From: Candidatus Faecousia faecipullorum
GTDB lineage: Bacteria > Bacillota > Clostridia > Oscillospirales > Oscillospiraceae
NCBI GenBank assembly: GCA_018710805.1
Contig: DVJG01000209.1
Span: 1 to 11,095, forward strand
Direction of reading: 5' to 3'
DNA: 11,095 nt
Both the position numbers and the translations under genes were made by a program. Position 1 is the first letter of the stretch, and each line of letters begins with the position of its first letter. Under the pieces are notes generated by a model that was not told where the DNA came from, did not search any database, and was given only the letters and a program-made list of their open reading frames with translations. Below, piece by piece: positions 1-7,014 of the stretch.

Positions 1-1
1 G

Positions 2-88
2 CCCCATGGCTCCAACCAGAAACTATATGAACACTGCGGCTTGGACGGAGCCTCCATCGCCGCATTTACAAGGGAGGCCCTGCAATGA
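2..88 (+). CDS. dxs: 1-deoxy-D-xylulose-5-phosphate synthase, C-terminal tail (partial)
   Basis: Only the last 28 codons before a TGA are present; the gene enters from the left edge. The visible tail begins PHGSNQKLYEHCGLDGAS and ends TREALQ. This matches the C-terminal end of DXS proteins, where an H-G-S/T motif is followed by a helix with a G-L-D segment and a final short helix. DXS is a thiamine-diphosphate enzyme that condenses pyruvate and glyceraldehyde 3-phosphate in the first step of the MEP isoprenoid pathway. The stop overlaps the tlyA start as ATGA, so the two are translationally coupled. The dxs-tlyA-nadK-argR-recN order common in Clostridia supports the call. The fragment is short, so identity rests on the motif plus the context. 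Confidence 0.8.
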   Translation, partial: PHGSNQKLYEHCGLDGASIAAFTREALQ

Positions 89-900
89 AAGTCAAAAAGA
101 GACTGGATGTTCTGCTGACCGAGCAGGGTTATGCCGACAGCCGCTCCAAGGCCCAGGCCATTATTATGAGCGGTCTGGTGTATGTGGACGGACAGAAAGC
201 GGACAAGCCCGGGGTTTCCTACGAAGAGACCGTACAGCTGGAAGTCCGGGGCGCTGCCTGTCCCTACGTCAGCCGGGGCGGCCTGAAGCTGGAAAAAGCC
301 CTCCGGGACTTTGGTGTGGACCCCACGGGTTACGTTTGCTCCGATTCCGGCGCCTCCACAGGAGGCTTTACGGACTGCCTCCTGCAGCAGGGAGCCAGCA
401 AGGTCTTCGCCATCGACGTGGGCTACGGCCAGCTGGACTGGAAGATCCGCTCGGACCCCAGAGTGGTGGTCATGGAGCGGACCAATATCCGCTATGTCAC
501 CCCGGAGGACTTGGGAGAACCTTTGGATCTTTCTGTCATTGACGTGAGCTTCATATCCCTTAAAATTGTGCTCCCCGCTATTAAAAACCTCTTAAAACCC
601 ACAGGTCAGGTGCTCTGCCTTATTAAGCCCCAATTTGAAGCGGGGAAGGAGAAGGTGGGGAAAAAGGGTGTGGTCCGGGACAAGGCTACCCATAAAGAGG
701 TCCTGGACAACTTCGTCTCCCTTGCAAAGGAACTGTCGTTTCAGATTCTCGGCCTGACCTTTTCCCCGGTGAAGGGACCGGAAGGAAACATTGAATTTTT
801 GGGCCATCTGACCCTGGAAGCCGGAGAGGGCATTGTGCCCGACACCGCAAAGGTCGTGGAGGATGCCCATAATACGCTGGACAAGGGGGAGAGTCAATGA
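85..900 (+). CDS. tlyA: TlyA-family rRNA (cytidine-2'-O)-methyltransferase
   Basis: The 271-residue protein has the two-domain TlyA layout. An S4 RNA-binding domain occupies about residues 4-60 (KKRLDVLLTEQGYADSR, then GLVYVDGQ). An FtsJ/RrmJ-like Rossmann methyltransferase domain follows from about 61, with the SAM-binding loop DSGASTGGFTD at 87-97 and VIDVSFISL at 151-159. The K-D-K-E catalytic tetrad expected for the family is visible as K68, D153, K181 (LIKPQFE) and E237 (GPEGNIEF). Characterised homologues 2'-O-methylate cytidines in 16S and/or 23S rRNA; the old name 'hemolysin A' is probably misleading. An AGGGAGG site at 71-77 sits 7 nt before the ATG. The gene overlaps dxs and nadK by 4 bp each, so it lies inside one operon. 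Its exact rRNA target cannot be read from the sequence. Confidence 0.93.
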   Translation: MKVKKRLDVLLTEQGYADSRSKAQAIIMSGLVYVDGQKADKPGVSYEETVQLEVRGAACPYVSRGGLKLEKALRDFGVDPTGYVCSDSGASTGGFTDCLLQQGASKVFAIDVGYGQLDWKIRSDPRVVVMERTNIRYVTPEDLGEPLDLSVIDVSFISLKIVLPAIKNLLKPTGQVLCLIKPQFEAGKEKVGKKGVVRDKATHKEVLDNFVSLAKELSFQILGLTFSPVKGPEGNIEFLGHLTLEAGEGIVPDTAKVVEDAHNTLDKGESQ

Positions 901-1760
901 AGAATGTGATTCTCGCTCCCAATCCCTATCGGGACCGGAACTTTTCCACCGTCCGGGCCGCCATGCAGATTCTGCGGGAGGCCGGGGTCCAGACCAGACT
1001 GTGCCTGCCCTTTGAAATTGACAGGTCCTATGAACTTCCGAGAGATCTGCGGTTTTCCCGCCTGGACCGGGAACTGCCCAATGCCGAAATGGTTATTTGC
1101 TTCGGCGGCGACGGCACCATTTTGCATATGGCAAAGGCCGCAACCAGGAAAAATATCCCCATTCTCGGGGTGAATATCGGCACCATGGGATTTATGGCGG
1201 AGCTGGAGAGCACGGAGCTTGGCGGGCTTGCTACCATTGCCGCGGGAAACTATACCCTGGACAGCCGAATGATGCTGGACGTGACCATTCAGCGGGACCG
1301 GGACATACTCTTCCATGACATCTGCCTGAACGACGTGGCAGTGACCAAGGGCAACGCGGCCCGCATTGTTCACCTGAACGTCAAATGCGACGGGGTTTCC
1401 GCCATAGAATGCGGCGGCGACGGGGTCATTGTGGCGACACCTACGGGGTCCACGGCCTACAGTCTTTCCGCCGGAGGCCCCATTGTGGAGCCCGATGCCA
1501 GAAATATTCTCATTACGCCCATCTGCGCCCATGATGTTGCCAGCCGCAGTATCGTGGCTTCCGACAAGCGGGTCATTACCGTGTCTTTATCTCCCAATGC
1601 CCGGCGCTGTGCTTATTTAAGCGTGGACGGCGGAAAATCCTTCCGCCTGAATATGGGCGATACTGCCATTATCAAGCGTTCTCATTTGGAAAGCCGTCTG
1701 GTGCGGCTGAAGGACCGGAGTTTCTACGACGTGATTAACGCAAAATTCAAGAGAGGTTGA
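897..1760 (+). CDS. nadK: NAD kinase
   Basis: The 287-residue protein phosphorylates NAD+ to NADP+ in the cytoplasm and is the only route to NADP in most bacteria. The diagnostic GGDGT motif lies at residues 70-74 (CFGGDGTILHMA), and GVNIGTMGF follows at 91-99. The second NAD-binding signature is at 181-195 (TPTGSTAYSLSAGGP), leading into ITPICAH at 206-212. The usual Asn-Glu pair is Asn-Asp here (LNDVAV, N145-D146), a conservative change. An AAGGGGGAG ribosome site precedes the ATG, and the start overlaps the tlyA stop as ATGA. The length is normal for bacterial NadK, with no sign of damage. Nothing nearby suggests regulation separate from the operon. Confidence 0.95.
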   Translation: MKNVILAPNPYRDRNFSTVRAAMQILREAGVQTRLCLPFEIDRSYELPRDLRFSRLDRELPNAEMVICFGGDGTILHMAKAATRKNIPILGVNIGTMGFMAELESTELGGLATIAAGNYTLDSRMMLDVTIQRDRDILFHDICLNDVAVTKGNAARIVHLNVKCDGVSAIECGGDGVIVATPTGSTAYSLSAGGPIVEPDARNILITPICAHDVASRSIVASDKRVITVSLSPNARRCAYLSVDGGKSFRLNMGDTAIIKRSHLESRLVRLKDRSFYDVINAKFKRG

Positions 1761-1765
1761 CGACT

Positions 1766-2218
1766 TTGAAATCCAAGAGACAGGCCAAGATTATGGAGAT
1801 CATCTCCACCACCAACGTAGAGACCCAAGAACAGCTTCTCCAGGCCCTCCAGAATGCGGGCTTTCAAAGCACCCAGGCAACCATCTCCCGGGACATCAAA
1901 GAACTTCGGATTGTCAAAGAGATGACAAGCGTGGGCTCTTACCGCTACACCACCGTGTCGAGAGAAGTCCCCAACGGCTTTCTTGGAAAGCTCAACACCT
2001 TTTTCCGGGAATCCGTCACCGATTTTGACTATGCCCAGAACATCATCGTGATACACACGCTGCCGGGGCTTGCAGGGGCTGCCGCTTCTGCACTGGATGC
2101 CATGAAAATCAGCGTGATTCTGGGCACCCTGGCTGGAGACGACACCGTTTTTCTGGTTATGCGGGACAGCAACACCGCTGCCGCCTTCTGCGGGGAAATC
2201 AAAAGCCTTTTAAATTAA
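1766..2218 (+). CDS. argR: Arginine repressor ArgR/AhrC
   Basis: The 150-residue protein is a full-length ArgR, the hexameric arginine-responsive regulator of arginine synthesis and breakdown. The N-terminal winged helix-turn-helix covers about residues 1-70, with the recognition segment STQATISRDIKEL at 35-47 including the S41-R42 pair. The C-terminal oligomerisation and arginine-binding domain carries GLAGAAASALD at 101-111 and GTLAGDDT at 120-127, whose aspartates bind arginine. I chose the TTG at 1766 because GAGAGG (1751-1756) sits 9 nt upstream. The in-frame TTG at 1757, which overlaps the nadK stop, would have no room for a ribosome site. In Clostridia argR commonly sits between nadK and recN, so its position reflects conserved synteny, not a local arginine operon. 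No ARG box is evident here. Confidence 0.94.
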   Translation: MKSKRQAKIMEIISTTNVETQEQLLQALQNAGFQSTQATISRDIKELRIVKEMTSVGSYRYTTVSREVPNGFLGKLNTFFRESVTDFDYAQNIIVIHTLPGLAGAAASALDAMKISVILGTLAGDDTVFLVMRDSNTAAAFCGEIKSLLN

Positions 2219-2237
2219 GTTTGTTTTCCGCTGCTGC

Positions 2238-2263
2238 AGAGGGAGGGAGCTATCCCTCCCTCT
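2238..2263 (+). terminator. Perfect GC-rich hairpin after argR (possible terminator or 3' end)
   Basis: An 11-bp perfect inverted repeat (AGAGGGAGGGA at 2238-2248, TCCCTCCCTCT at 2253-2263) with a 4-nt GCTA loop begins 20 nt after the argR stop. The position suits a terminator or mRNA-stabilising 3' structure for the dxs-argR operon. No T tract follows on either strand, so it does not fit the classical intrinsic terminator model. Confidence 0.4.
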
Positions 2264-2280
2264 ATGCGGAATACCGGGAA

Positions 2281-2309
2281 CTTACAGAGTAAAAAAACGG
2301 AAATAAAGT
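2281..2309 (+). promoter_or_regulatory. Weak candidate sigma-A promoter for recN
   Basis: CTTACA at 2281-2286 and TAAAGT at 2304-2309 are separated by 17 nt; each matches 4 of 6 consensus bases. The predicted start would fall inside the inverted repeat at 2310-2328. No intact Gram-positive LexA box is seen, although recN is SOS-induced in other bacteria. The match is weak, and readthrough from argR is an alternative. Confidence 0.25.
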
Positions 2310-2328
2310 CCTCTGCACCGTGCAGAGG
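2310..2328. repeat. Near-perfect palindrome upstream of recN
   Basis: CCTCTGCAC (2310-2318) and GTGCAGAGG (2320-2328) form a 9-bp inverted repeat around a single C. It lies 40 bp before the recN start. It could be an operator at the recN promoter or a short hairpin; the run CAGCGTTTT that follows is a poor terminator tail. Its role is not established. Confidence 0.4.
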
Positions 2329-2367
2329 CAGCGTTTTGAACACATCGCTTACTAAGGGGGAATACCT

Positions 2368-4017
2368 TTGCTGAGCCTTCTGCATATTGAGAACATCGCC
2401 GTTATTGAACGTGCGGACATTGCTTTTAATCCCGGCTTTAACGTTCTGACAGGTGAAACCGGCGCGGGAAAATCCATTGTCATTGATGCCATCTCCGCCA
2501 TTTTGGGCGAGCGGGCCTATCGGGACATGATCCGCACCGGGGAAGGCAAAGCCTCCGTCCGGGCGGTTTTTACGGGAGTGCCGGAGTGCAGTTGGTTTGC
2601 AGACAATGGCGTGCCCTATGACCCGGAGACGGTGATTTCCCGGGAGGTCTACCTGGACGGCAAGAATGTCTGCCGGGTCAACGGCACCCTGGTCTCCGTG
2701 TCCATTCTGCGAAAGCTGGGCATTCAGCTCATCAATATCCACGGCCAGCATGATTCCGCTTCCCTCTTTGACGAGGAGAATCACCTTGCCTTTCTGGATG
2801 CCTTTGCCGACAACGAGGGACTGCGGGAGGACTATGGCGAAAAGTATGCCGCAGTGGCCCGGCTTCGCAAGGAGATCGACAGCCTCACCATGGATGAGAG
2901 CGAGAAGCTCCGGCGCATGGAGACCCTCAAATACCAAATCGCCGAAATTGAAAAAGCGGAGCTGGAACCCGGGGAGGACGAGGCTTTGGAAGAGCGGCGG
3001 AAGCTCCTGCAAAACGCAGAAAAGCTCAGCAGCGGTCTCAACGAGGCGGCGGAGTGCCTCTATGGCGGGGACGATACCGACGGCGCCTCAGGCCTTATGG
3101 CCCAGGCGGAGTACGCCCTGGGACGCCTTCTGCGGTTCAGTGACAGCTTCTCTGGGCTCCACGACCGGGTCGCTGACCTTATGTACCAGGTTCAGGATGT
3201 GGCAGAAGAGGTCCGGGACACCAGGGACAGCCTGAACTACTCAGCCGACGAGCTGGAACAGATCGAAGAGCGTCTGGATACCATCCACAAGCTCCGGAGA
3301 AAATACGGCGTCACCTGCCAGGATATCCTTGACTATCTCGATAAGGCAAAAAAAGAGCTGGATGAGATAGAATTTGCCGATGACCACCTGGAGCGGCTGA
3401 AAGGAAAGCTGCAAAAGGCGGAAAAAGCTGCCTGGGATGCAGCGTTGGCGCTTCGTGAGAACCGGAAGCAGTCGGCAGACGCACTTTCAAAGCGTATTCT
3501 CACGGAACTCAGCCAGCTGGATATGCCCAAAGTGCAGTTTTCCTGCCAGTTCCGGGAGCTGGAGCTGACAGCCAGCGGCGCCGATGCCGTGGCCTTTTAC
3601 ATGACCGCCAACGCCGGCGAGGCCCTGAAGCCTTTGAGCAAGGTAGCCTCTGGCGGCGAACTGGCCCGCATTATGCTGGCTATGAAAAACGTCCTGGCGG
3701 AAAAAGACCAGGTGGCCACCCTTATTTTTGATGAGGTAGACACTGGCGTCTCCGGAAGAGCTGCCCAGAAGGTAGCGGAGAAACTTCGCAGTGTAGCCGC
3801 TCATAAACAGGTCCTCTGCGTGACCCACCTGCCCCAGCTGGCGGCATTGGCAACCACCCATCTGCTCATTGCCAAGTCCGAACGTCAGGGCAGGACCTAC
3901 ACCACCGTGACGCCTCTGGACTTCGAGGGAAGAAAGCGGGAGCTGGCCCGTATTATGGGCGGTGCCAGCATTACGGAAACCACACTGAAAAGTGCGGAAG
4001 AAATGCTGGGAATGTAG
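2368..4017 (+). CDS. recN: DNA repair protein RecN (SMC-like ATPase)
   Basis: The 549-residue protein is a complete RecN, an SMC-like ATPase that gathers at double-strand breaks and promotes RecA-dependent repair. Walker A is GETGAGKS at residues 29-36. The ABC signature is SGGELARIM from S428, and Walker B is LIFDEVDTG from L452 (D455, E456). Between the ATPase halves, about residues 160-380 are charged and heptad-like, as expected for the antiparallel coiled coil. Start: the TTG at 2368 is preceded by AAGGGGG (2354-2360) at a 7-nt gap, and the protein opens MLSLLHIENIAVIE as RecN proteins do. The length is close to that of E. coli RecN. The gene follows argR after a 149-bp gap with hairpins, so it may be transcribed separately. 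Confidence 0.96.
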   Translation: MLSLLHIENIAVIERADIAFNPGFNVLTGETGAGKSIVIDAISAILGERAYRDMIRTGEGKASVRAVFTGVPECSWFADNGVPYDPETVISREVYLDGKNVCRVNGTLVSVSILRKLGIQLINIHGQHDSASLFDEENHLAFLDAFADNEGLREDYGEKYAAVARLRKEIDSLTMDESEKLRRMETLKYQIAEIEKAELEPGEDEALEERRKLLQNAEKLSSGLNEAAECLYGGDDTDGASGLMAQAEYALGRLLRFSDSFSGLHDRVADLMYQVQDVAEEVRDTRDSLNYSADELEQIEERLDTIHKLRRKYGVTCQDILDYLDKAKKELDEIEFADDHLERLKGKLQKAEKAAWDAALALRENRKQSADALSKRILTELSQLDMPKVQFSCQFRELELTASGADAVAFYMTANAGEALKPLSKVASGGELARIMLAMKNVLAEKDQVATLIFDEVDTGVSGRAAQKVAEKLRSVAAHKQVLCVTHLPQLAALATTHLLIAKSERQGRTYTTVTPLDFEGRKRELARIMGGASITETTLKSAEEMLGM

Positions 4018-4069
4018 GCGCCGGAGGGCAGAGGTCTGTTTCCACTTCGGGATTTTTGAAGACTGCCCC

Positions 4070-4098
4070 TTGACAAAGCCTTGCCGTTCTGCTACCAT
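4070..4098 (+). promoter_or_regulatory. Sigma-A promoter of the tyrosine T-box operon
   Basis: A perfect -35 TTGACA (4070-4075) is followed after exactly 17 nt by TACCAT (4093-4098), which matches 4 of 6 bases of TATAAT. Transcription would start near 4105, just ahead of T-box stem I. The position and spacing make this the likely constitutive promoter of the peptidase-tyrS-acetyltransferase operon, with control left to the leader RNA. Confidence 0.8.
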
Positions 4099-4104
4099 AT
4101 GCGT

Positions 4105-4358
4105 AACACAGCGAAGGGAAGAAGTAAGCGCCCCTTTCCTCTCAGAGAGCTGCCGGAACGGTGCAAGGCAGTGGGGAAAACCGCCGAAATACCTCCTGGA
4201 GTGGCCTGCCTGAAAGCATCAGTAGGGGAGGACGGGTCCGCCCGAAACTGCGGGAGGCGTTATTGGACGCCGTGAGGGGAGTTTTGTGAGAAACTTCCGA
4301 ATTAGAGGTGGTACCGCGTATTTTACGCCCTCTATCCTTATGGATAGAGGGCGTTTTT
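4105..4358 (+). promoter_or_regulatory. T-box riboswitch, tyrosine-specific (UAC specifier)
   Basis: This leader RNA binds tRNA and permits readthrough when the tRNA is uncharged. Stem I elements are visible: AGTA at 4123-4126 for the specifier-loop fold, AGAGAG at 4144-4149, and a distal arm closed by CTGCC (4150-4154) with GGCAG (4167-4171) around GGTGCAA. The specifier loop has GAA (4186-4188), then A, then TAC (4190-4192), a Tyr codon matching the downstream tyrS. A stem III-like hairpin is GGCGT/ACGCC (4256-4260, 4267-4271). The antiterminator is fully legible: TAGAGG (4303-4308) pairs with CCTCTA (4329-4334), GCG (4316-4318) pairs with CGC (4326-4328), and TGGTACC (4309-4315) is the 7-nt bulge. 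TGGT would pair with an ACCA acceptor end, consistent with the A discriminator of tRNA-Tyr. The antiterminator's 3' strand is part of the terminator's 5' arm, so the two folds exclude each other. Confidence 0.96.
4325..4358 (+). terminator. Regulated intrinsic terminator of the T-box leader
   Basis: A 13-bp perfect stem (4325-4337 with 4342-4354) with a TTAT loop ends in a T run at 4354-4358. It is the default structure when tRNA-Tyr is charged; the competing antiterminator uses bases 4326-4334 of its 5' arm. It lies 29 nt before the first coding start. Confidence 0.95.
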
Positions 4359-4387
4359 GACGTTGTTTGAAAGAAAGGAGATAGAAA

Positions 4388-5335
4388 ATGCTGACGGTTC
4401 CTATGGATATATTGACTCTGTTTCCTGTGCGGAAAACCGGGAAACAAAAGAAAGCCTTTCGTGCTGCGGTGCAAGCGTACGCTGAAGGTTTGGGCTATGC
4501 TTGCCGGGAAGAAAAGGGAAGCTTCGGCAGCCGCAATGTGGTAATCGGCAATCCGGAGACGGCAGACTTTTTGGTCACGGCGCACTACGATACCTGTGCC
4601 ATTCTGCCCATACCGAATCTGATTACGCCCTGTAATTTTTTCCTGTATTTCCTGTATCAAATGCTGATTATCGCGGTTTGCTTTCTGCTGGCGATTTTTA
4701 TCGGGGTTGGAATTGGGCTTTTGGCTGGAAATGGGCTTATTGCAGGACTTTTCACATATGGGGCGATTTGGGCAATCCTTATTTGTATGATTGTCGGCCC
4801 TGCCAACCGGCATAATGCCAATGACAACACCTCCGGGGTGGTAACGGTTTTGGAAATTGCCAGAACTTTGCCGGAAATCCACCGCAAAAAAGTATGTTTT
4901 GTACTGTTTGACCTGGAAGAAGCCGGGCTGCTGGGTTCGGCATCCTACCGTAAGGCCCACAAAGCCCAGCTGGAGCGGCAGCTGGTGCTGAATCTGGACT
5001 GCGTGGGTGACGGGGACCACTTGATGCTGTTTCCCACAAAGAAGCTTCGGAAGGACCGGGATAAGCTTGCATCCCTGTATCCGGTCTGCGGGCATTTTGA
5101 AAGAAAATCTCTTCTTTTGCGGGAGAAAGGATTTGCTTTCTATCCCTCGGATCAGATGAATTTTCCCTATGGCGTCGGAATCTGCGCTTTGCATAAAGGA
5201 AAGCTGGGGCTGTATCTCAGCCGCATTCACACCCCCAAGGACACCATTCTGGAAGAGACAAACGTAAATATTCTGCGTGCAGCATTGACAAGCTTAATCT
5301 GCTGCGGCGCAGTTACCAAAGGAAAGGAAGAATAA
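4388..5335 (+). CDS. M28-family zinc metallopeptidase with an internal transmembrane hairpin
   Basis: The 315-residue protein carries the five metal ligands expected of peptidase family M28: H66 in TAHYDT, D146 in NANDNTSG, E178 after the catalytic-base position E177 in LFDLEEAG, D204 in LNLDCVGD, and H281 in SRIHTPKDT. These proteins are di-zinc aminopeptidases or related exopeptidases. Unusually, two hydrophobic segments (about 82-105 and 113-137) lie between the first and second ligands. The fold is therefore anchored by a hairpin that leaves both catalytic halves on the same side of the membrane. There is no signal peptide, and the basic N-terminus (KTGKQKKAFR) suggests the cytoplasmic side. 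The ATG is preceded by AAAGGAG at a 7-nt gap. It is the first gene after the Tyr T-box, 3 bp ahead of tyrS, so it should be induced by tyrosine starvation. Substrate is unknown; releasing amino acids from peptides is an inference. Confidence 0.85.
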   Translation: MLTVPMDILTLFPVRKTGKQKKAFRAAVQAYAEGLGYACREEKGSFGSRNVVIGNPETADFLVTAHYDTCAILPIPNLITPCNFFLYFLYQMLIIAVCFLLAIFIGVGIGLLAGNGLIAGLFTYGAIWAILICMIVGPANRHNANDNTSGVVTVLEIARTLPEIHRKKVCFVLFDLEEAGLLGSASYRKAHKAQLERQLVLNLDCVGDGDHLMLFPTKKLRKDRDKLASLYPVCGHFERKSLLLREKGFAFYPSDQMNFPYGVGICALHKGKLGLYLSRIHTPKDTILEETNVNILRAALTSLICCGAVTKGKEE

Positions 5336-5338
5336 ACC

Positions 5339-6562
5339 ATGAAAGTATATGACGAACTGGTAGCCCGGGGCCTGATTGCCCAGGTCACCGACGAGCAGGA
5401 GATTCGGGAGATGATCGACAACGGCAAGGCTACCTTCTACATTGGCTTTGACCCCACTGCCGATTCTCTCCACGTGGGCCACTTTATGGCACTGTGCCTG
5501 ATGAAGCGCCTGCAAATGGCGGGCAACAAGCCCATCGCCCTGATCGGCGGCGGCACCGCCATGATCGGCGACCCCTCCGGCCGTACCGATATGCGGAGCA
5601 TGATGACCCAGGAGACCATTCAGCACAACTGTGACTGCTTCAAAAAACAGATGGAGCGGTTCATTGAGTTCGGAGAAGGCAAGGCTCAGATGGTGAACAA
5701 CGCCGACTGGCTGCTGAATCTCAACTACATCGACTTCATCCGGGACATTGGCGGCTGCTTCTCCGTCAATAATATGCTTCGGGCCGAGTGCTTCAAGCAG
5801 CGCATGGAGAAGGGCCTGTCTTTCCTGGAATTCAACTACATGCCCATGCAGTCCTACGACTTCTACTACCTCTACCAGCACTACGGCTGCAATATGCAGT
5901 TCGGCGGCAATGACCAGTGGAGCAATATGCTTGGCGGCACGGAGCTGATTCGCCGGAAGCTGGGCAAGGATGCCCACGCCATGACAATTACCCTGCTTCT
6001 CAACTCTGAGGGCAAGAAAATGGGCAAGACCGCCAAGGGCGCCGTATGGCTGGACCCCAATAAAACCTCCCCCTTCGAGTTCTATCAGTACTGGCGCAAC
6101 GTTGAGGATGCCGATGTCATAAAGTGCATCCGGATGCTCACCTTCCTGCCCCTGGAGCAAATCGACGCCATGGCGGATTGGAAGGATGCAAAGCTCAACG
6201 AGGCCAAGGAAATCCTTGCCTACGAACTGACCAAGCTGGTCCACGGCGAGGAAGAGGCCAATAAGGCTCAGGCCGCGGCAAAGGCTCTGTTCTCCGGCGC
6301 AGGCGACGACAGCAATATGCCCACCACGGAAATCCCTGGGGACAAGCTGACAGATGGCAAAATCGGCATTCTGAACCTGATGGTCCTCTGCGGTCTGGCC
6401 CCCTCCAATAAGCAGGCGAGACAGCTCATTGAGCAAGGCGGCGTCCTTCTGAATGACGAGAAGGTACCCTCTGCCCAGTTCATGGTCACCGAAGCCCAGC
6501 TGAAGGAAGGCGTGAAGCTCCGCAAGGGCAAAAAGGTATTCCACAAGGCGGTACTGGCATGA
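5339..6562 (+). CDS. tyrS: Tyrosyl-tRNA synthetase
   Basis: The 407-residue class I synthetase charges tRNA-Tyr with tyrosine in the cytoplasm. The HIGH motif is HVGH at residues 45-48 within GFDPTADSLHVGH, and the KMSKS loop is KKMGKT at 226-231, similar to the KFGKT form of E. coli TyrRS. The tyrosine pocket and tRNA-interaction segments (for example QSYDFYYLYQ at 171-180 and QFGGNDQWSN at 187-196) are intact. The C-terminal region, about 340-400, is an S4-like RNA-binding domain (NKQARQLIEQGGVLLND). GGAAAGGA (5321-5328) precedes the ATG, and only 3 bp separate it from the peptidase stop. Control by the upstream UAC T-box fits, since T-boxes normally sense the substrate tRNA of the synthetase they regulate. 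No separate promoter was found. Confidence 0.97.
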   Translation: MKVYDELVARGLIAQVTDEQEIREMIDNGKATFYIGFDPTADSLHVGHFMALCLMKRLQMAGNKPIALIGGGTAMIGDPSGRTDMRSMMTQETIQHNCDCFKKQMERFIEFGEGKAQMVNNADWLLNLNYIDFIRDIGGCFSVNNMLRAECFKQRMEKGLSFLEFNYMPMQSYDFYYLYQHYGCNMQFGGNDQWSNMLGGTELIRRKLGKDAHAMTITLLLNSEGKKMGKTAKGAVWLDPNKTSPFEFYQYWRNVEDADVIKCIRMLTFLPLEQIDAMADWKDAKLNEAKEILAYELTKLVHGEEEANKAQAAAKALFSGAGDDSNMPTTEIPGDKLTDGKIGILNLMVLCGLAPSNKQARQLIEQGGVLLNDEKVPSAQFMVTEAQLKEGVKLRKGKKVFHKAVLA

Positions 6563-7008
6563 TTTTGGAGCTGGCTACTCCCGGGGACCGGGACGTCGTC
6601 AACCGCCTGGCCCGGCAGGTCCATGGGCTGCACGTTTTCCTGCAGCCGGATGTCTATGAAATGCCGGAAGGGGAGCTGTATCCCCAGGAACGCTATGACC
6701 AGGCCCTTCGGGACAAGGAGCTGTATCTTGCCAAAGTGGAGGGCATTCCTGTGGGCTACACCCTTCTGCGGGTACGTCAGACCCTGTCCGGAAACAAGGT
6801 CATGCTTCTGGACGAGCTGTGCATCGATGAAGCCTGCCGCCGCCAGGGCCTGGGCACGGAGATGATGGAATTTATCCGAATCCTGGCAAAGGCCCAGGGA
6901 TGTCACCACCTGGAGCTGAACGTCAACGCCAAAAATGAAGCCGCCCTCCGGCTTTACGAAAAATGCGGATACGCCGTCCGGGATATCAAAATGTACCGGA
7001 CAGTGTAA
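6559..7008 (+). CDS. GNAT-family N-acetyltransferase
   Basis: The 149-residue protein is a single-domain GNAT enzyme. The acetyl-CoA pyrophosphate loop (motif A) is RRQGLGT at residues 94-100, preceded by the strand LLDELCIDEACR. Motif B is seen near the end as NEAALRLYEKCGY (126-138), the usual GNAT segment where a tyrosine contacts the leaving thiol. Its substrate cannot be told from the sequence: candidates are a protein N-terminus or lysine, an aminoacyl group, or a small amine. It overlaps tyrS by 4 bp (ATGA) and is followed at once by a strong terminator, so it is the last gene of the tyrosine T-box operon. Co-regulation with TyrRS suggests a role under tyrosine shortage, but this is inference. 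The length is normal for small GNATs. Confidence 0.88.
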   Translation: MILELATPGDRDVVNRLARQVHGLHVFLQPDVYEMPEGELYPQERYDQALRDKELYLAKVEGIPVGYTLLRVRQTLSGNKVMLLDELCIDEACRRQGLGTEMMEFIRILAKAQGCHHLELNVNAKNEAALRLYEKCGYAVRDIKMYRTV

Positions 7009-7014
7009 AGATAA

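Noticed and set aside
6..542. A 178-codon open frame overlapping dxs and tlyA
   Set aside because: It is an out-of-frame shadow of tlyA with low-complexity arginine/glycine-rich content.
2338..2349. Possible LexA box (GAAC-N4-) upstream of recN
   Set aside because: Only the GAAC half matches; the second half reads CGCT instead of GTTC.
4026..4068. Imperfect hairpin after recN as a terminator
   Set aside because: The stem is interrupted by a 3-nt bulge and a long loop, no T tract follows, and it overlaps the -35 of the next promoter.
4142..5230. A 362-codon open frame on the - strand across the T-box and peptidase
   Set aside because: It covers a structured leader RNA and a gene with all M28 ligands on the other strand; no motif is recognised in it.
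5285..5313. TTGACA near the end of the peptidase gene as an internal promoter for tyrS
   Set aside because: The hexamer 17 nt downstream is CGCAGT, not a -10, and nearby spacings give nothing better.
5294..6544. A 416-codon open frame on the - strand opposite tyrS
   Set aside because: tyrS on the + strand has all synthetase motifs; the antisense frame has none and no ribosome site.
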